DNA of 64,000 bases from Terrisporobacter glycolicus ATCC 14880 = DSM 1288 (GTDB taxonomy: Bacteria; Bacillota; Clostridia; Peptostreptococcales; Peptostreptococcaceae). The DNA lies in contig NZ_CP117523.1 of NCBI RefSeq assembly GCF_036812735.1, positions 2,666,001 through 2,730,000 of the forward strand. The letters run 5' to 3'. Below, one piece after another: positions 54,382-61,832 of the stretch. The notes beneath the pieces were generated by a model, which was not told the DNA's origin, made no database searches, and saw only the letters and a program-made list of their open reading frames with translations. Position 1 is the stretch's first letter. Each line of letters begins with the position of its first letter. A program made the translations under genes and the position numbers.

Positions 54382-55190
54382 TTAATCTATACTCCATATA
54401 AGAGTAGCTATAGTAGAACTTATTTCTTCTTCTACACAACCATTATGACTTATATCTTTTAAAAATTGTTTTATTTCATTTTCCTCATCTTCATTAATCT
54501 TTCTAATTGTTTTTATTTTTTTATGTATGTATTATAGGCTTTTTTCAATGGTTCCTTATAAAACCAATTTTTATCTTCATAATCGATTTTTGGCATATAT
54601 CCTTGTAATAATAACATATTTATAGCATATAAAAAATTTAAATTTGGTTTACTCTCTGGAGCATTTAAAATTTTTCTTATTTTATCATAAACAGAATCAT
54701 TTCTTTTTATATTACTCCTTAGTGCACAATATTTCTTACTAGCTTCATTCATTTTCTCAAGAGTAGATACACTTTGTATAGCAGGTGTCATGGATGCAAA
54801 TACTAAATCAAACTGTTTATATAAATTTGATTTTTTTATATTTAGTTCATGCCAATCGTCACAAATAAAAGAAACATTATTAATATTAAACTTTCTTTTA
54901 TTCTCATTAGCATAATATATCATTTTAGGTGATAAGTCTACTCCATATATATGATTGCATTCCTTAGATAAGGAAATGGTATATTTTCCGCCTCCACAAC
55001 CTACATCTAGTACTTTAAAGTCATTTTTTATGAAGTTTCTATTTTTCAAAAATTTCATGAAGTTATCATTTTCCATAGTTAAAATTTTATAATTTCCAAA
55101 ATGTTCTGCCTTTTCGTCCCATAAATTTATGTTAGCTTCTTTATCCTGATTTTTTAATTTCCACTTCAATTTTATTTCGTTTATATCCAT
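54382..55190 (-). pseudogene. SAM-dependent methyltransferase with a 3' frameshift
   Basis: Class I methyltransferase, about 270 codons when both frames are joined. The SAM-binding motif is KVLDVGCGGGKYTISLSKEC, then IYGVDLSPKMIYYA and FICDDWHEL. The frame from 55190 stops at 54513, right after a run of seven A (54516-54522). Restoring one base gives KTIRKINEDEENEIKQFL and about 45 more residues to a stop at 54382. Total length is one base short of a multiple of three. The truncated product still holds the whole catalytic core, so partial function is possible. The substrate is unknown. Confidence 0.78.
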
Positions 55191-55288
55191 TTATTCCCCT
55201 CCTAAAATTTCACCTATTTATATTGTAACAATTTATATTTAAAAATCATAAAATACTTTATATAATTTTAAATATAAGGGGGTTAAAT

Positions 55289-55807
55289 ATGGACTTTCCA
55301 ATAATAAATAATGAGATGATTAAAGTTTTTTCATCTTATCGACCTAATTACCCTACGGCTATTGCAAATATTCAAGGTAATGCAAATAATCCATCCTTAA
55401 AAGGTGAAGTACTTTTTTATCAATTAGATGAAGGTGTATATATTAAAGCATATATTATAGGAATACCTAACACTAATTCTAAGGGTGAGCCTACTAAATT
55501 TCATGGATTTCATATACACGATATAGGAGATTGTAGTATTGGGACATCTCAAAATCCTTTCCCATCTACAGGCGGACATTTTAATCCTGGTAATAATGAC
55601 CATCCTTTTCATGCTGGTGATTTACCTCCAATTTTATCTGCTAATGGTGTTGGAATTTTGTCTGTTTTTACAAATAATTTTCGTGTAATAGATATATTAG
55701 AAAGATCTATTATTCTTCATGAAAACCGAGATGATTTTACATCTCAACCTTCTGGTATGTCTGGTGATAAAATTGCTTGTGGCAAAATATTACCTTACCA
55801 TTATTAA
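55289..55807 (+). CDS. Cu/Zn superoxide dismutase family protein
   Basis: Superoxide dismutase of 172 residues. Copper His pairs appear in GFHIHDIGDC, with GGHFNP and HPFHAGDLPPI supplying the zinc loop, and the catalytic tail in ILHENRDDFTSQPSGMSGDKIACG. The two structural Cys are present (GDC and IACG). No signal peptide is seen, unusual for bacterial Cu/Zn enzymes, which are mostly periplasmic or exported. In an anaerobe it would counter brief oxygen exposure. GGGGG precedes the ATG. Confidence 0.92.
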   Translation: MDFPIINNEMIKVFSSYRPNYPTAIANIQGNANNPSLKGEVLFYQLDEGVYIKAYIIGIPNTNSKGEPTKFHGFHIHDIGDCSIGTSQNPFPSTGGHFNPGNNDHPFHAGDLPPILSANGVGILSVFTNNFRVIDILERSIILHENRDDFTSQPSGMSGDKIACGKILPYHY

Positions 55808-55928
55808 ATAATTTTAATGATACTCTTTTATTTTTACAAACTTGACAATAATCAGCAATCTAACTATCATTTACTTAGTAGATTTTATTATTTATCTAAT
55901 TTTTTTAAGTAATACATAAGGAGGACTT

Positions 55929-56570
55929 ATGATTGAAAAGTATGATTTTAAAAAAGAGTATAAAAACTTGTATTCATCAAGGCAAAAACCAATATTAATA
56001 GATGTTCCACATTTAAATTATATTATGATAGATGGTAGAGGAAAACCAACGGGAGAAAACTACCAAAATGCTATGCAAATTTTATATGCTCTTACTTATA
56101 CTATTAAAATGAGTAAAAAAGGAGATAAGCATATTGATGGCTATTATGAATATGTAATTCCTCCTTTAGAAGGTTTGTGGTACTTAGAAAATGGTAAGCT
56201 TGACTTTAATGTAAGCAAAGACAAATGGCTATGGACCTCTATGATTGCACAACCCAACTTTGTAAATGAAGATATTTTTAATTGGGCTTTAGATGAATGT
56301 AAAAATAAAAAACCTAATTTAGATTTTTCAAAAGCTAGGTTTCAAACTTTTACCGAAGGTCTTTGTGTACAGTCTATGCATATTGGCTCATATGATGATG
56401 AACTGAAAACTATTACTAAAATTGAAAAATATATGGAAGAAAATAATTTAGAAAATGCTACAGGTAATATTAGAAAGCACCACGAAATTTATTTATCTGA
56501 TCCTCGAAGAACTTTACCTGAAAAATTAAGAACTATTCTTAGATTTCCTGTAGAAAAAACTTTATTTTAA
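55929..56570 (+). CDS. GyrI-like small-molecule-binding protein
   Basis: Cytoplasmic protein of 213 residues with a single GyrI-like domain. Typical features are the opening KYDFKKEYKNLYSS, YIMIDGRGKPTG, PPLEGLWYLE and the closing LPEKLRTILRFPVEK. Stand-alone members may bind or hydrolyse small electrophiles and lack DNA-binding parts. Its role here is open. GGAGG precedes the ATG. Confidence 0.85.
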   Translation: MIEKYDFKKEYKNLYSSRQKPILIDVPHLNYIMIDGRGKPTGENYQNAMQILYALTYTIKMSKKGDKHIDGYYEYVIPPLEGLWYLENGKLDFNVSKDKWLWTSMIAQPNFVNEDIFNWALDECKNKKPNLDFSKARFQTFTEGLCVQSMHIGSYDDELKTITKIEKYMEENNLENATGNIRKHHEIYLSDPRRTLPEKLRTILRFPVEKTLF

Positions 56571-56622
56571 AAAAAGGGCTGTGTTATAACAATATTTAAT
56601 TGTTAATTACACAACCCTTTTA
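56569..56622. terminator. Terminator between GyrI-like and CAP genes
   Basis: Stem AAAAGGG(C)TGTGT with its complement and an inner AACAAT/ATTGTT hairpin, between convergent genes. Confidence 0.75.
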
Positions 56623-56630
56623 ATTATTTA

Positions 56631-57512
56631 TTATTTACCTATAAACATTTGTGTCCAATATAAAGTTCCATTTGAACTTTTTGCTACTCCCACACCTATA
56701 TCTGTAAAGTTTGGATTTAATATGTTTTCTCTATGTCCTTGAGAATTCATCCAAGCATTTACAACTTCTGCTGGAGTTCTTTGACCCATAGCTATATTCT
56801 CTCCTGCTGCTCTATAACTTATATTAAATTGCTTCATCATGTCAAATGGTGAACCATAAGTTGGAGAAGTATGGCTAAAGTAATTTTTATTTATCATATC
56901 TTGTGATTTCAATGTTGCCACATTAGATAATTGACTATTGAAAGATAATTGACTTAAACCTCTTTTACTTCTTTCCACGTTAACAAGTCTAGTAACTTCT
57001 TTTTGGAAACTTGAAAAACTTCCTGTTGTACTTTGATTATTATTTGATGTATTATTGTCAGTATTTGGTTTTTCAACTACATTATCATTTGGTTTATTAT
57101 TGTTTTCTGTATTAGTGTTGTTATTATTTGGTTTATTATTTGGTTTATTATTTGGTTTATTATTTGGTTTATTATTTGGTTTATTATTTGGTTTATTATT
57201 TGGTTTATTATTGTTTCCTGTATTAGTATTGTTATTATTTGGTTTATTATTGTTTCCTGTATTAGTGTTGTTATTATTTGGTTTATTATTGTTTCCTGTA
57301 TTTCCTGTTGAAGAATCTTCTTCTTTAGATGGTTTATTATTGTTTCCTAGAGGTACTTTATATTTTTTACCATTTATGCTAAGGTATATTGCCCCTTTTG
57401 TTTTGTAAGTATCAATTGTCTTTTTACATAGCGCACTTGATGATACTATACTTGATCCTGCTATTACAGTAACTAATCCAGCTGTCAATAATGTTTTCAA
57501 TTTTTTATTCAT
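56631..57512 (-). CDS. Secreted CAP-domain protein with Asn-Lys-Pro repeats
   Basis: Exported protein of about 293 residues. A signal peptide (1-29) is followed by a short charged region, then a low-complexity spacer (about 65-160) of GNNNKPNNNNTNT and NNKP repeats, and a C-terminal CAP/SCP (YkwD-like) domain (about 170-293). The CAP signature has HTSPTYGSPF, AAGENIAMGQ and GHRENILNPNFTDIGVGV. CAP proteins in Firmicutes are secreted and linked to spores or the surface. The ATG at 57512 has GGTGG upstream. The repeat makes its length likely to vary between strains. Confidence 0.9.
   Translation of the reverse strand: MNKKLKTLLTAGLVTVIAGSSIVSSSALCKKTIDTYKTKGAIYLSINGKKYKVPLGNNNKPSKEEDSSTGNTGNNNKPNNNNTNTGNNNKPNNNNTNTGNNNKPNNKPNNKPNNKPNNKPNNKPNNKPNNNNTNTENNNKPNDNVVEKPNTDNNTSNNNQSTTGSFSSFQKEVTRLVNVERSKRGLSQLSFNSQLSNVATLKSQDMINKNYFSHTSPTYGSPFDMMKQFNISYRAAGENIAMGQRTPAEVVNAWMNSQGHRENILNPNFTDIGVGVAKSSNGTLYWTQMFIGK
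57088..57300 (-). repeat. In-gene tandem repeats of the CAP protein
   Basis: Seven perfect copies of a 12-bp unit (TTTGGTTTATTA on the plus strand, 57127-57210; encoding NKPN) lie between copies of a 39-bp unit (13 codons). Unit lengths are multiples of three, so copy-number change keeps the frame. Confidence 0.9.
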
Positions 57513-57682
57513 ACTATCCACCGTCCTATTTTCTAATTTTGTAACTTTTTTGTAACCTTATGTGTACAGGTTACCCCTGTGATTAGTATTCTAGCATCAT
57601 TTCATTAGATTTTTAACTGTTATTTAATGTAAATTTATTATTTTACCCTTAAAATCGTTGAAATATACATAATTTAAGATAA

Positions 57683-57714
57683 AAAAAATACAACATAATT
57701 TTCATTATGTTGTA
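57683..57714 (-). terminator. Terminator of the 85-residue acidic protein gene
   Basis: Stem TTACAACATAAT / ATTATGTTGTAA with a short loop and an eight-base U-run on the minus strand. Confidence 0.8.
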
Positions 57715-57744
57715 ACTTTTCAATTTAATTTTGTAACCTTTTTG

Positions 57745-58002
57745 TTAATTATCAAAATCTATATGATACGTTTGACCATCTGATTTTATATCTAAATAAG
57801 ATAAATTAAATTGTTCTTCCATTACATCTATTTTGTACTCATATATTACATCATCTTCTTTTTTACTCATAAATATGTAACTACCCTCTTCTTTATCTTC
57901 TATTTCATCACATATTTCATCATAAATTTCTTCCCCACTTATTGATCCTCTATACCCTGATGCATATATTTTATCTTCTATCATTTTATATAACTCTTCC
58001 AT
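57745..58002 (-). CDS. Small acidic protein of unknown function
   Basis: Not recognised. The product has 85 residues and is rich in Glu and Asp (GEEIYDEICDEIEDKEEGS), with a beta-rich C-terminal half. No membrane segment. AAGGAGTG precedes the ATG, which together with a terminator supports expression. Confidence 0.72.
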   Translation of the reverse strand: MEELYKMIEDKIYASGYRGSISGEEIYDEICDEIEDKEEGSYIFMSKKEDDVIYEYKIDVMEEQFNLSYLDIKSDGQTYHIDFDN

Positions 58003-58151
58003 TTGATGACACTCCTTGATAATAATTTTTTATTATAATTATATATTATACACAAATATAAAATAATTAAAATATTTTCTTTATTTCCTATTTTATAAAT
58101 AAATAACCATAATTAACTATTCATAAAATATAACTAAAATTCAAATTATCA

Positions 58152-58515
58152 TTAATATTCAATTTTTAACTCATCCGCTATTATTTGAGCTGTATCTTTA
58201 GCAACTTCCCCAATAATATTACAGCATTTATTCAATTTTTCTTTACTTTCTGGTTCTAACCCCTTAGTTATTTCCTTCACTTCTTCCAAATAGTAAGCCT
58301 ATAGATATATTTGCCGCTGATAATGTTCCACAAATGCATCCACACCCTCCTACACCTCCAGAGAACCCCGAAGCAACTCTAACAATGCTATTATCTACAT
58401 TCATATCAAAATTGTTTACAATTGCTTTTAATACAGATTCTGAACATGATAGCTTTTCATTTTTAAAGTAGTCTTGCGCCTCTTCTCCAATTGAATTTAA
58501 ATTAAATTTTTTCAT
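58152..58515 (-). pseudogene. Broken C_GCAxxG_C_C-family gene
   Basis: Remnant of a small redox-type protein family named for its Cys pattern. The intact part includes CSESVLKAIV and GFSGGVGGCGCICGTLSAANISIGLLFGR (in two pieces). After SEGNN the frame stops at 58264. The correct C-terminal part then appears one frame over: LNKCCNIIGEVAKDTAQIIADEL, ending at 58152. The region joining the two parts is shorter than in family members (typically 130-150 residues), so an internal deletion with frameshift is likely. GGGGGAT precedes the ATG. Confidence 0.72.
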
Positions 58516-58940
58516 AACAAATCCCCCTTATTTTTTCATAATAAATTTACATTAAATTCTAATTACTTTTTTATAATGAATGTAAAGATAATCTTAGTGA
58601 TATGGATTTTAATATCCTTGATGATGATGAAAAATTTTTCGTCATCATCTCCCCTTACTTTTTTTCCCACATAAAATAGCTCTCTATAGTTATTATTATC
58701 ATAGTTAAATCAATTAGTTTTCAAATCATTTTTAATTCAATAAAATTATTATTATTTTAAAAATCTTTTCCCATCTCATTTATTTTCTTTTTATACTTTT
58801 TATGTTAAAATAGTTATTATATTTTGATAATCTTGAATATAAATTTTAATAGATATTTTGTTAATAATATAAATATAATATTTGTTTCAAGTATCAAAGA
58901 TAAATAGATTAAATTCTATTAAGGAAACAGGAGGATTGAA
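58516..58940. other. Intergenic region with a near-perfect palindrome
   Basis: This 425-base gap is AT-rich. It holds the near-perfect 30-base palindrome at 58620-58649 (arms GATGATGATGAAAAA and TTTTTCGTCATCATC) and a TTGATA / TAATAG promoter candidate near 58825-58850 for the next gene. I see no gene in it. Confidence 0.5.
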
Positions 58941-59396
58941 ATGAGCATAAGACAAAAATTTGCCGAATCATTTGCAAGATCTAAAACAATGACCGGCCCA
59001 GAAAAAAGAGCCAACGAAATAATGGGGAAAATCCTTTTAAAAAAAGCTATACTTCCAATAGTTGCTATGGTTGTAGTTATTATAGCATTTGCTGCACTAA
59101 GAATTAATGGTTGGTATGCTTTTGCAATAAACATAGCAATAGCAATTGGTACTTTCTTCTATATGAGAAATGCAAGTAAAAAGTATCAAGCTTTTAAACC
59201 TTATGTTGGTAACTTAATAAAAGTTGAGAAAAAAGGTAAAAAGGAATATGTTGCAATCATAAAACAAGGTAAAATGCCTGTTAAATTACAAATCGCCTAT
59301 GGTGGAGAAGATTTAGAAAACATTAAGAAAAATCAACTTGTACAAATAAGCTACAATCCAGATTACAAAATAGCTATACTAGTTACAAAGCAATAA
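58941..59396 (+). CDS. Two-pass membrane protein, unknown family
   Basis: Not recognised by name. Of 151 residues, 1-36 are basic (RSKTMTGPEKRANEIMGKILLKK), then two adjacent membrane segments (about 37-55 and 60-75), then a basic, beta-rich cytoplasmic tail (YVGNLIKVEKKGKKEYVAI). AGGAGG precedes the ATG. The tail resembles small beta barrels but no motif is clear. Confidence 0.75.
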   Translation: MSIRQKFAESFARSKTMTGPEKRANEIMGKILLKKAILPIVAMVVVIIAFAALRINGWYAFAINIAIAIGTFFYMRNASKKYQAFKPYVGNLIKVEKKGKKEYVAIIKQGKMPVKLQIAYGGEDLENIKKNQLVQISYNPDYKIAILVTKQ

Positions 59397-59420
59397 TATT
59401 AATTAATAATTAATACATAT

Positions 59421-59454
59421 AAAAAACTTCTACTAAAAATAGTAGAAGTTTTTT
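59421..59454. terminator. Terminator between two convergent genes
   Basis: Stem AAAAAACTTCTACTA / TAGTAGAAGTTTTTT with AAAA loop. Confidence 0.85.
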
Positions 59455-59462
59455 ATTATCAT

Positions 59463-59723
59463 TTACTCCTTATTAAGCACATAGTCTCTATAGATTTTAA
59501 GCGCCTTTGCAAGCTGATCTGGACAAGATGTATTTTTATTTCTACAAGGTATATATTCAAGTTGTTCAATTATTTCATCAATGTGTCTTCCTTCAACAAA
59601 ATGTTTTAATGCTATTAACGAGCCATCGCACCCTCCATCAAATACTACATCTAATAAAATATCATCTTCGATATTTAATAAAATAGATTTTGAACAAACA
59701 CCATGAGTATAATATCTATACAT
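59463..59723 (-). CDS. TSCPD-domain protein (TIGR03905 family)
   Basis: Cytoplasmic protein of about 86 residues. It carries GVCSKSILLNI, DVVFDGGCDGSLIALKHFVEG, IPCRNKNTSCPDQLAKAL: the TSCPD motif and three further Cys. A similar domain forms the C-terminal end of vitamin B12-dependent ribonucleotide reductases, where the Cys residues matter for activity; the stand-alone form has no assigned role that I know. I chose the ATG at 59723, with GGGGGTGAAG upstream. Confidence 0.88.
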   Translation of the reverse strand: MYRYYTHGVCSKSILLNIEDDILLDVVFDGGCDGSLIALKHFVEGRHIDEIIEQLEYIPCRNKNTSCPDQLAKALKIYRDYVLNKE

Positions 59724-59868
59724 TTTCTTCACCCCCATAATAATTTATGATAAAAAAAATGCTATAATGATATTATAATTATTTATCTTAATACAATTTA
59801 ACGTTTAAGAAGCAAAGTTGAGGTAAATAGTAATAATAAAATATTACTCATGTGAAAGGAGTATAACT

Positions 59869-60285
59869 TTGAAAAAAGAATATTATTTAGAAATGGGTTT
59901 TAGAGGGCTAACTCTTATTTTTTGGCCCATAATAATATACAAATGGATTTTCATTCCAAATATTTATATGGAGAGAAATTCTCTTTTAATCTTTACTATT
60001 TTGTCAATAATATACATAATAAATATTGGAATTTTACAAATAAAATATAAATTTTTAGATAATATAGTAATATACTATAGAGTTTCAACATTAATATCTT
60101 TTATCTTAACATTAGCATCATTTTTGCTATATCCTACTAATATAACACTAATGTGGTTAAAATTATTATCTATCTTTATCTACTTCTACATTTCTTTTAA
60201 AAATGTTTATAATCACAAAATAGAAGAATGTGTAGTAGGTATGATTAGCGCAGTATTATTGTTAGTCATAAGCATATGCTATTAA
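59869..60285 (+). CDS. Small membrane protein, unknown family
   Basis: Not recognised. The product has 138 residues with four or five hydrophobic segments and few charged residues. TTG start with AAAGGAG about 8 bases upstream. A PpiC-type foldase gene follows on the same strand after 109 bases, but with its own site. Confidence 0.68.
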   Translation: MKKEYYLEMGFRGLTLIFWPIIIYKWIFIPNIYMERNSLLIFTILSIIYIINIGILQIKYKFLDNIVIYYRVSTLISFILTLASFLLYPTNITLMWLKLLSIFIYFYISFKNVYNHKIEECVVGMISAVLLLVISICY

Positions 60286-60394
60286 TTACCATATGTTTAT
60301 ATAAGGAAATATTAGACATAGTATATATTTTTTGGTATTATTTATACTGAAAGTTATTATAAAATTTTAAGGGTACAAAGGAGTAACTAATAAT

Positions 60395-61153
60395 ATGGAA
60401 AAGAAAATATTAGCTAAAGTTGGAGAAAAAGAAATCTCTAACTTAGACATTCAAAGTGCAATCCAAGGACTAGATCCTTACCAAGCACAACAATTTCAAA
60501 CTGAAGAAGGTCAAAAATATGTATTAGATGATTTAATAAATCAAGAATTACTATACATGTATGCAAAAGATAACAAAATAGACCAAGATGAAGAATTCAG
60601 AAATGAAATGAAAAGAGTAGAAGAAAATGTATTAAAACAATACGTTATAAACAAAATATTAACTAGTGTTAAATTAACTGAAGAAGAAAAAAGAGCTTTC
60701 TTTGAAGCTCAAAAGCAAAACTTTTCTAAACCAGAAACTGCTTCAGCTAAACATATATTAGTTGACAGCGAAGAAAAAGCTAATGATATATTAGGTAAAA
60801 TAAATACTGGTGAAGTATCATTCGAAGACGCTGCTAAAGAACATTCTTCTTGCCCATCAAAAGATGCTGGTGGAGACTTAGGATCTTTTGGAAGAGGACA
60901 AATGGTTCCAGAATTTGAGGAAGCTGTATTCAATATGAATAAAGGCGAAGTAAGTGGACCTGTTAAAACTCAATTCGGATATCACTTAATTAAATTAGAA
61001 GATAGAAAAGAAAGTATTCTTCCTGAGTATGATGAAGTTTCTGAAGAAGTAGGAAAAACTTTATTATACCAAAAACAAGGTGAAGTTTATCAACAAAAAT
61101 TAAACGAAGTTAAATCTTCATTCCCTAATGCAGTTGAATATATGAATAACTAA
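60395..61153 (+). CDS. Peptidyl-prolyl isomerase of the parvulin type
   Basis: Foldase of 252 residues. A helical SurA-like N-terminal part (1-110) precedes a parvulin/rotamase domain (about 115-210) with SAKHILVDSEEKANDIL, GDLGSFGRGQMVPEFEEAVF and QFGYHLIKLE, which hold the active-site His residues. There is no signal peptide or lipobox, so it acts in the cytoplasm, unlike PrsA. AAAGGAG precedes the ATG. The family assists proline isomerisation in protein folding. Confidence 0.92.
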   Translation: MEKKILAKVGEKEISNLDIQSAIQGLDPYQAQQFQTEEGQKYVLDDLINQELLYMYAKDNKIDQDEEFRNEMKRVEENVLKQYVINKILTSVKLTEEEKRAFFEAQKQNFSKPETASAKHILVDSEEKANDILGKINTGEVSFEDAAKEHSSCPSKDAGGDLGSFGRGQMVPEFEEAVFNMNKGEVSGPVKTQFGYHLIKLEDRKESILPEYDEVSEEVGKTLLYQKQGEVYQQKLNEVKSSFPNAVEYMNN

Positions 61154-61158
61154 TTAAT

Positions 61159-61193
61159 AAAACAGCTCTTAGACAATCTAAGAGCTGTTTTTA
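61159..61193. terminator. Terminator between foldase and Lrp genes
   Basis: Stem AAAACAGCTCTTAGA / TCTAAGAGCTGTTTT with CAA loop, T-rich end. Confidence 0.85.
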
Positions 61194-61194
61194 A

Positions 61195-61677
61195 TTATAT
61201 AAATATTCCATTACTTTTATATTTTTTAGTTATTAAGTTAAAATTAACTTCTGTCACACCTTTAATTTTATACACTTCTTCAAATATAAAATTATTTAAT
61301 TCTTGGAAGTCTTTCACATATCCATGAACATGTAATTCATTTTTCCCTGTTGTAGCATATACTGATTCTATTTGTGGATGTTTGCAAAGTTCATTTGCAA
61401 CAAAATCAATTTCACTTGGTGTTGCAGATATTTGTAAAAATACAGCTGTATTAAGTCCTACTTTAGGTGAGTTAACCTGTACTGTAAACTTTTCAATTAT
61501 TCCCTCTTCTGTCATTTTCATAACTCGCTCTCTTACTGCCATACGAGATAGATGTACTTCTCTTGCTATTTCTGCATAAGAAATTCTACAATCGTTTGCC
61601 AATAGCCTTAATATGTCCATGTCAATCTTATTTAACTTCAGGCCAATTTTATTAAAGTTCAAAGTATCTTCTTTCAT
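61195..61677 (-). CDS. Lrp/AsnC-family regulator
   Basis: Regulator of 160 residues. The N-terminal helix-turn-helix (about 15-70) has DMDILRLLANDCRISYAEIAREVHLSRM-type pattern, and the C-terminal RAM domain (about 80-160) binds amino acids. It is a feast/famine regulator of amino-acid transport or metabolism. I chose the ATG at 61677; a G7 tract 10 bases upstream serves as ribosome-binding site. A further ATG at 61704 includes this tract and is not likely. Confidence 0.9.
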   Translation of the reverse strand: MKEDTLNFNKIGLKLNKIDMDILRLLANDCRISYAEIAREVHLSRMAVRERVMKMTEEGIIEKFTVQVNSPKVGLNTAVFLQISATPSEIDFVANELCKHPQIESVYATTGKNELHVHGYVKDFQELNNFIFEEVYKIKGVTEVNFNLITKKYKSNGIFI

Positions 61678-61687
61678 AAAATCAACA

Positions 61688-61694
61688 CCCCCCC
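61688..61694 (-). promoter_or_regulatory. Homopolymeric G7 ribosome-binding site of the Lrp gene
   Basis: UUUAAGGGGGGGUG about 10 bases before the ATG. It resembles the G8 and G9 tracts ahead of the PAS regulator and VanW genes, with a slightly longer gap. Confidence 0.55.
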
Positions 61695-61832
61695 TTAAAG
61701 TCAATTATATCATCATAAAATAAGGGTGTATACATAATTTACCATTATATGTTGTTTTTTGTATATTATTTTAAATTCTTTTGTACTTTTGTATGTTAAA
61801 ACTTTTATTAATTTATCTAAATAGAAATCTTA

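Noticed and set aside
57120-57300. Evenly spaced direct repeats that resemble a CRISPR array
   Set aside because: Units of 12 and 39 bp encode in-frame peptide repeats, with no variable spacers or cas genes.
57055-57408. Open plus-strand frame rich in Leu, Phe and Gly, looking like a membrane protein
   Set aside because: It is the antisense image of the NKPN repeats of the CAP-domain gene; no ribosome-binding site.
58576-58674. Short frame starting MNVKIILVIWILIS
   Set aside because: No ribosome-binding site, and the frame runs across the palindrome at 58620-58649; likely chance.
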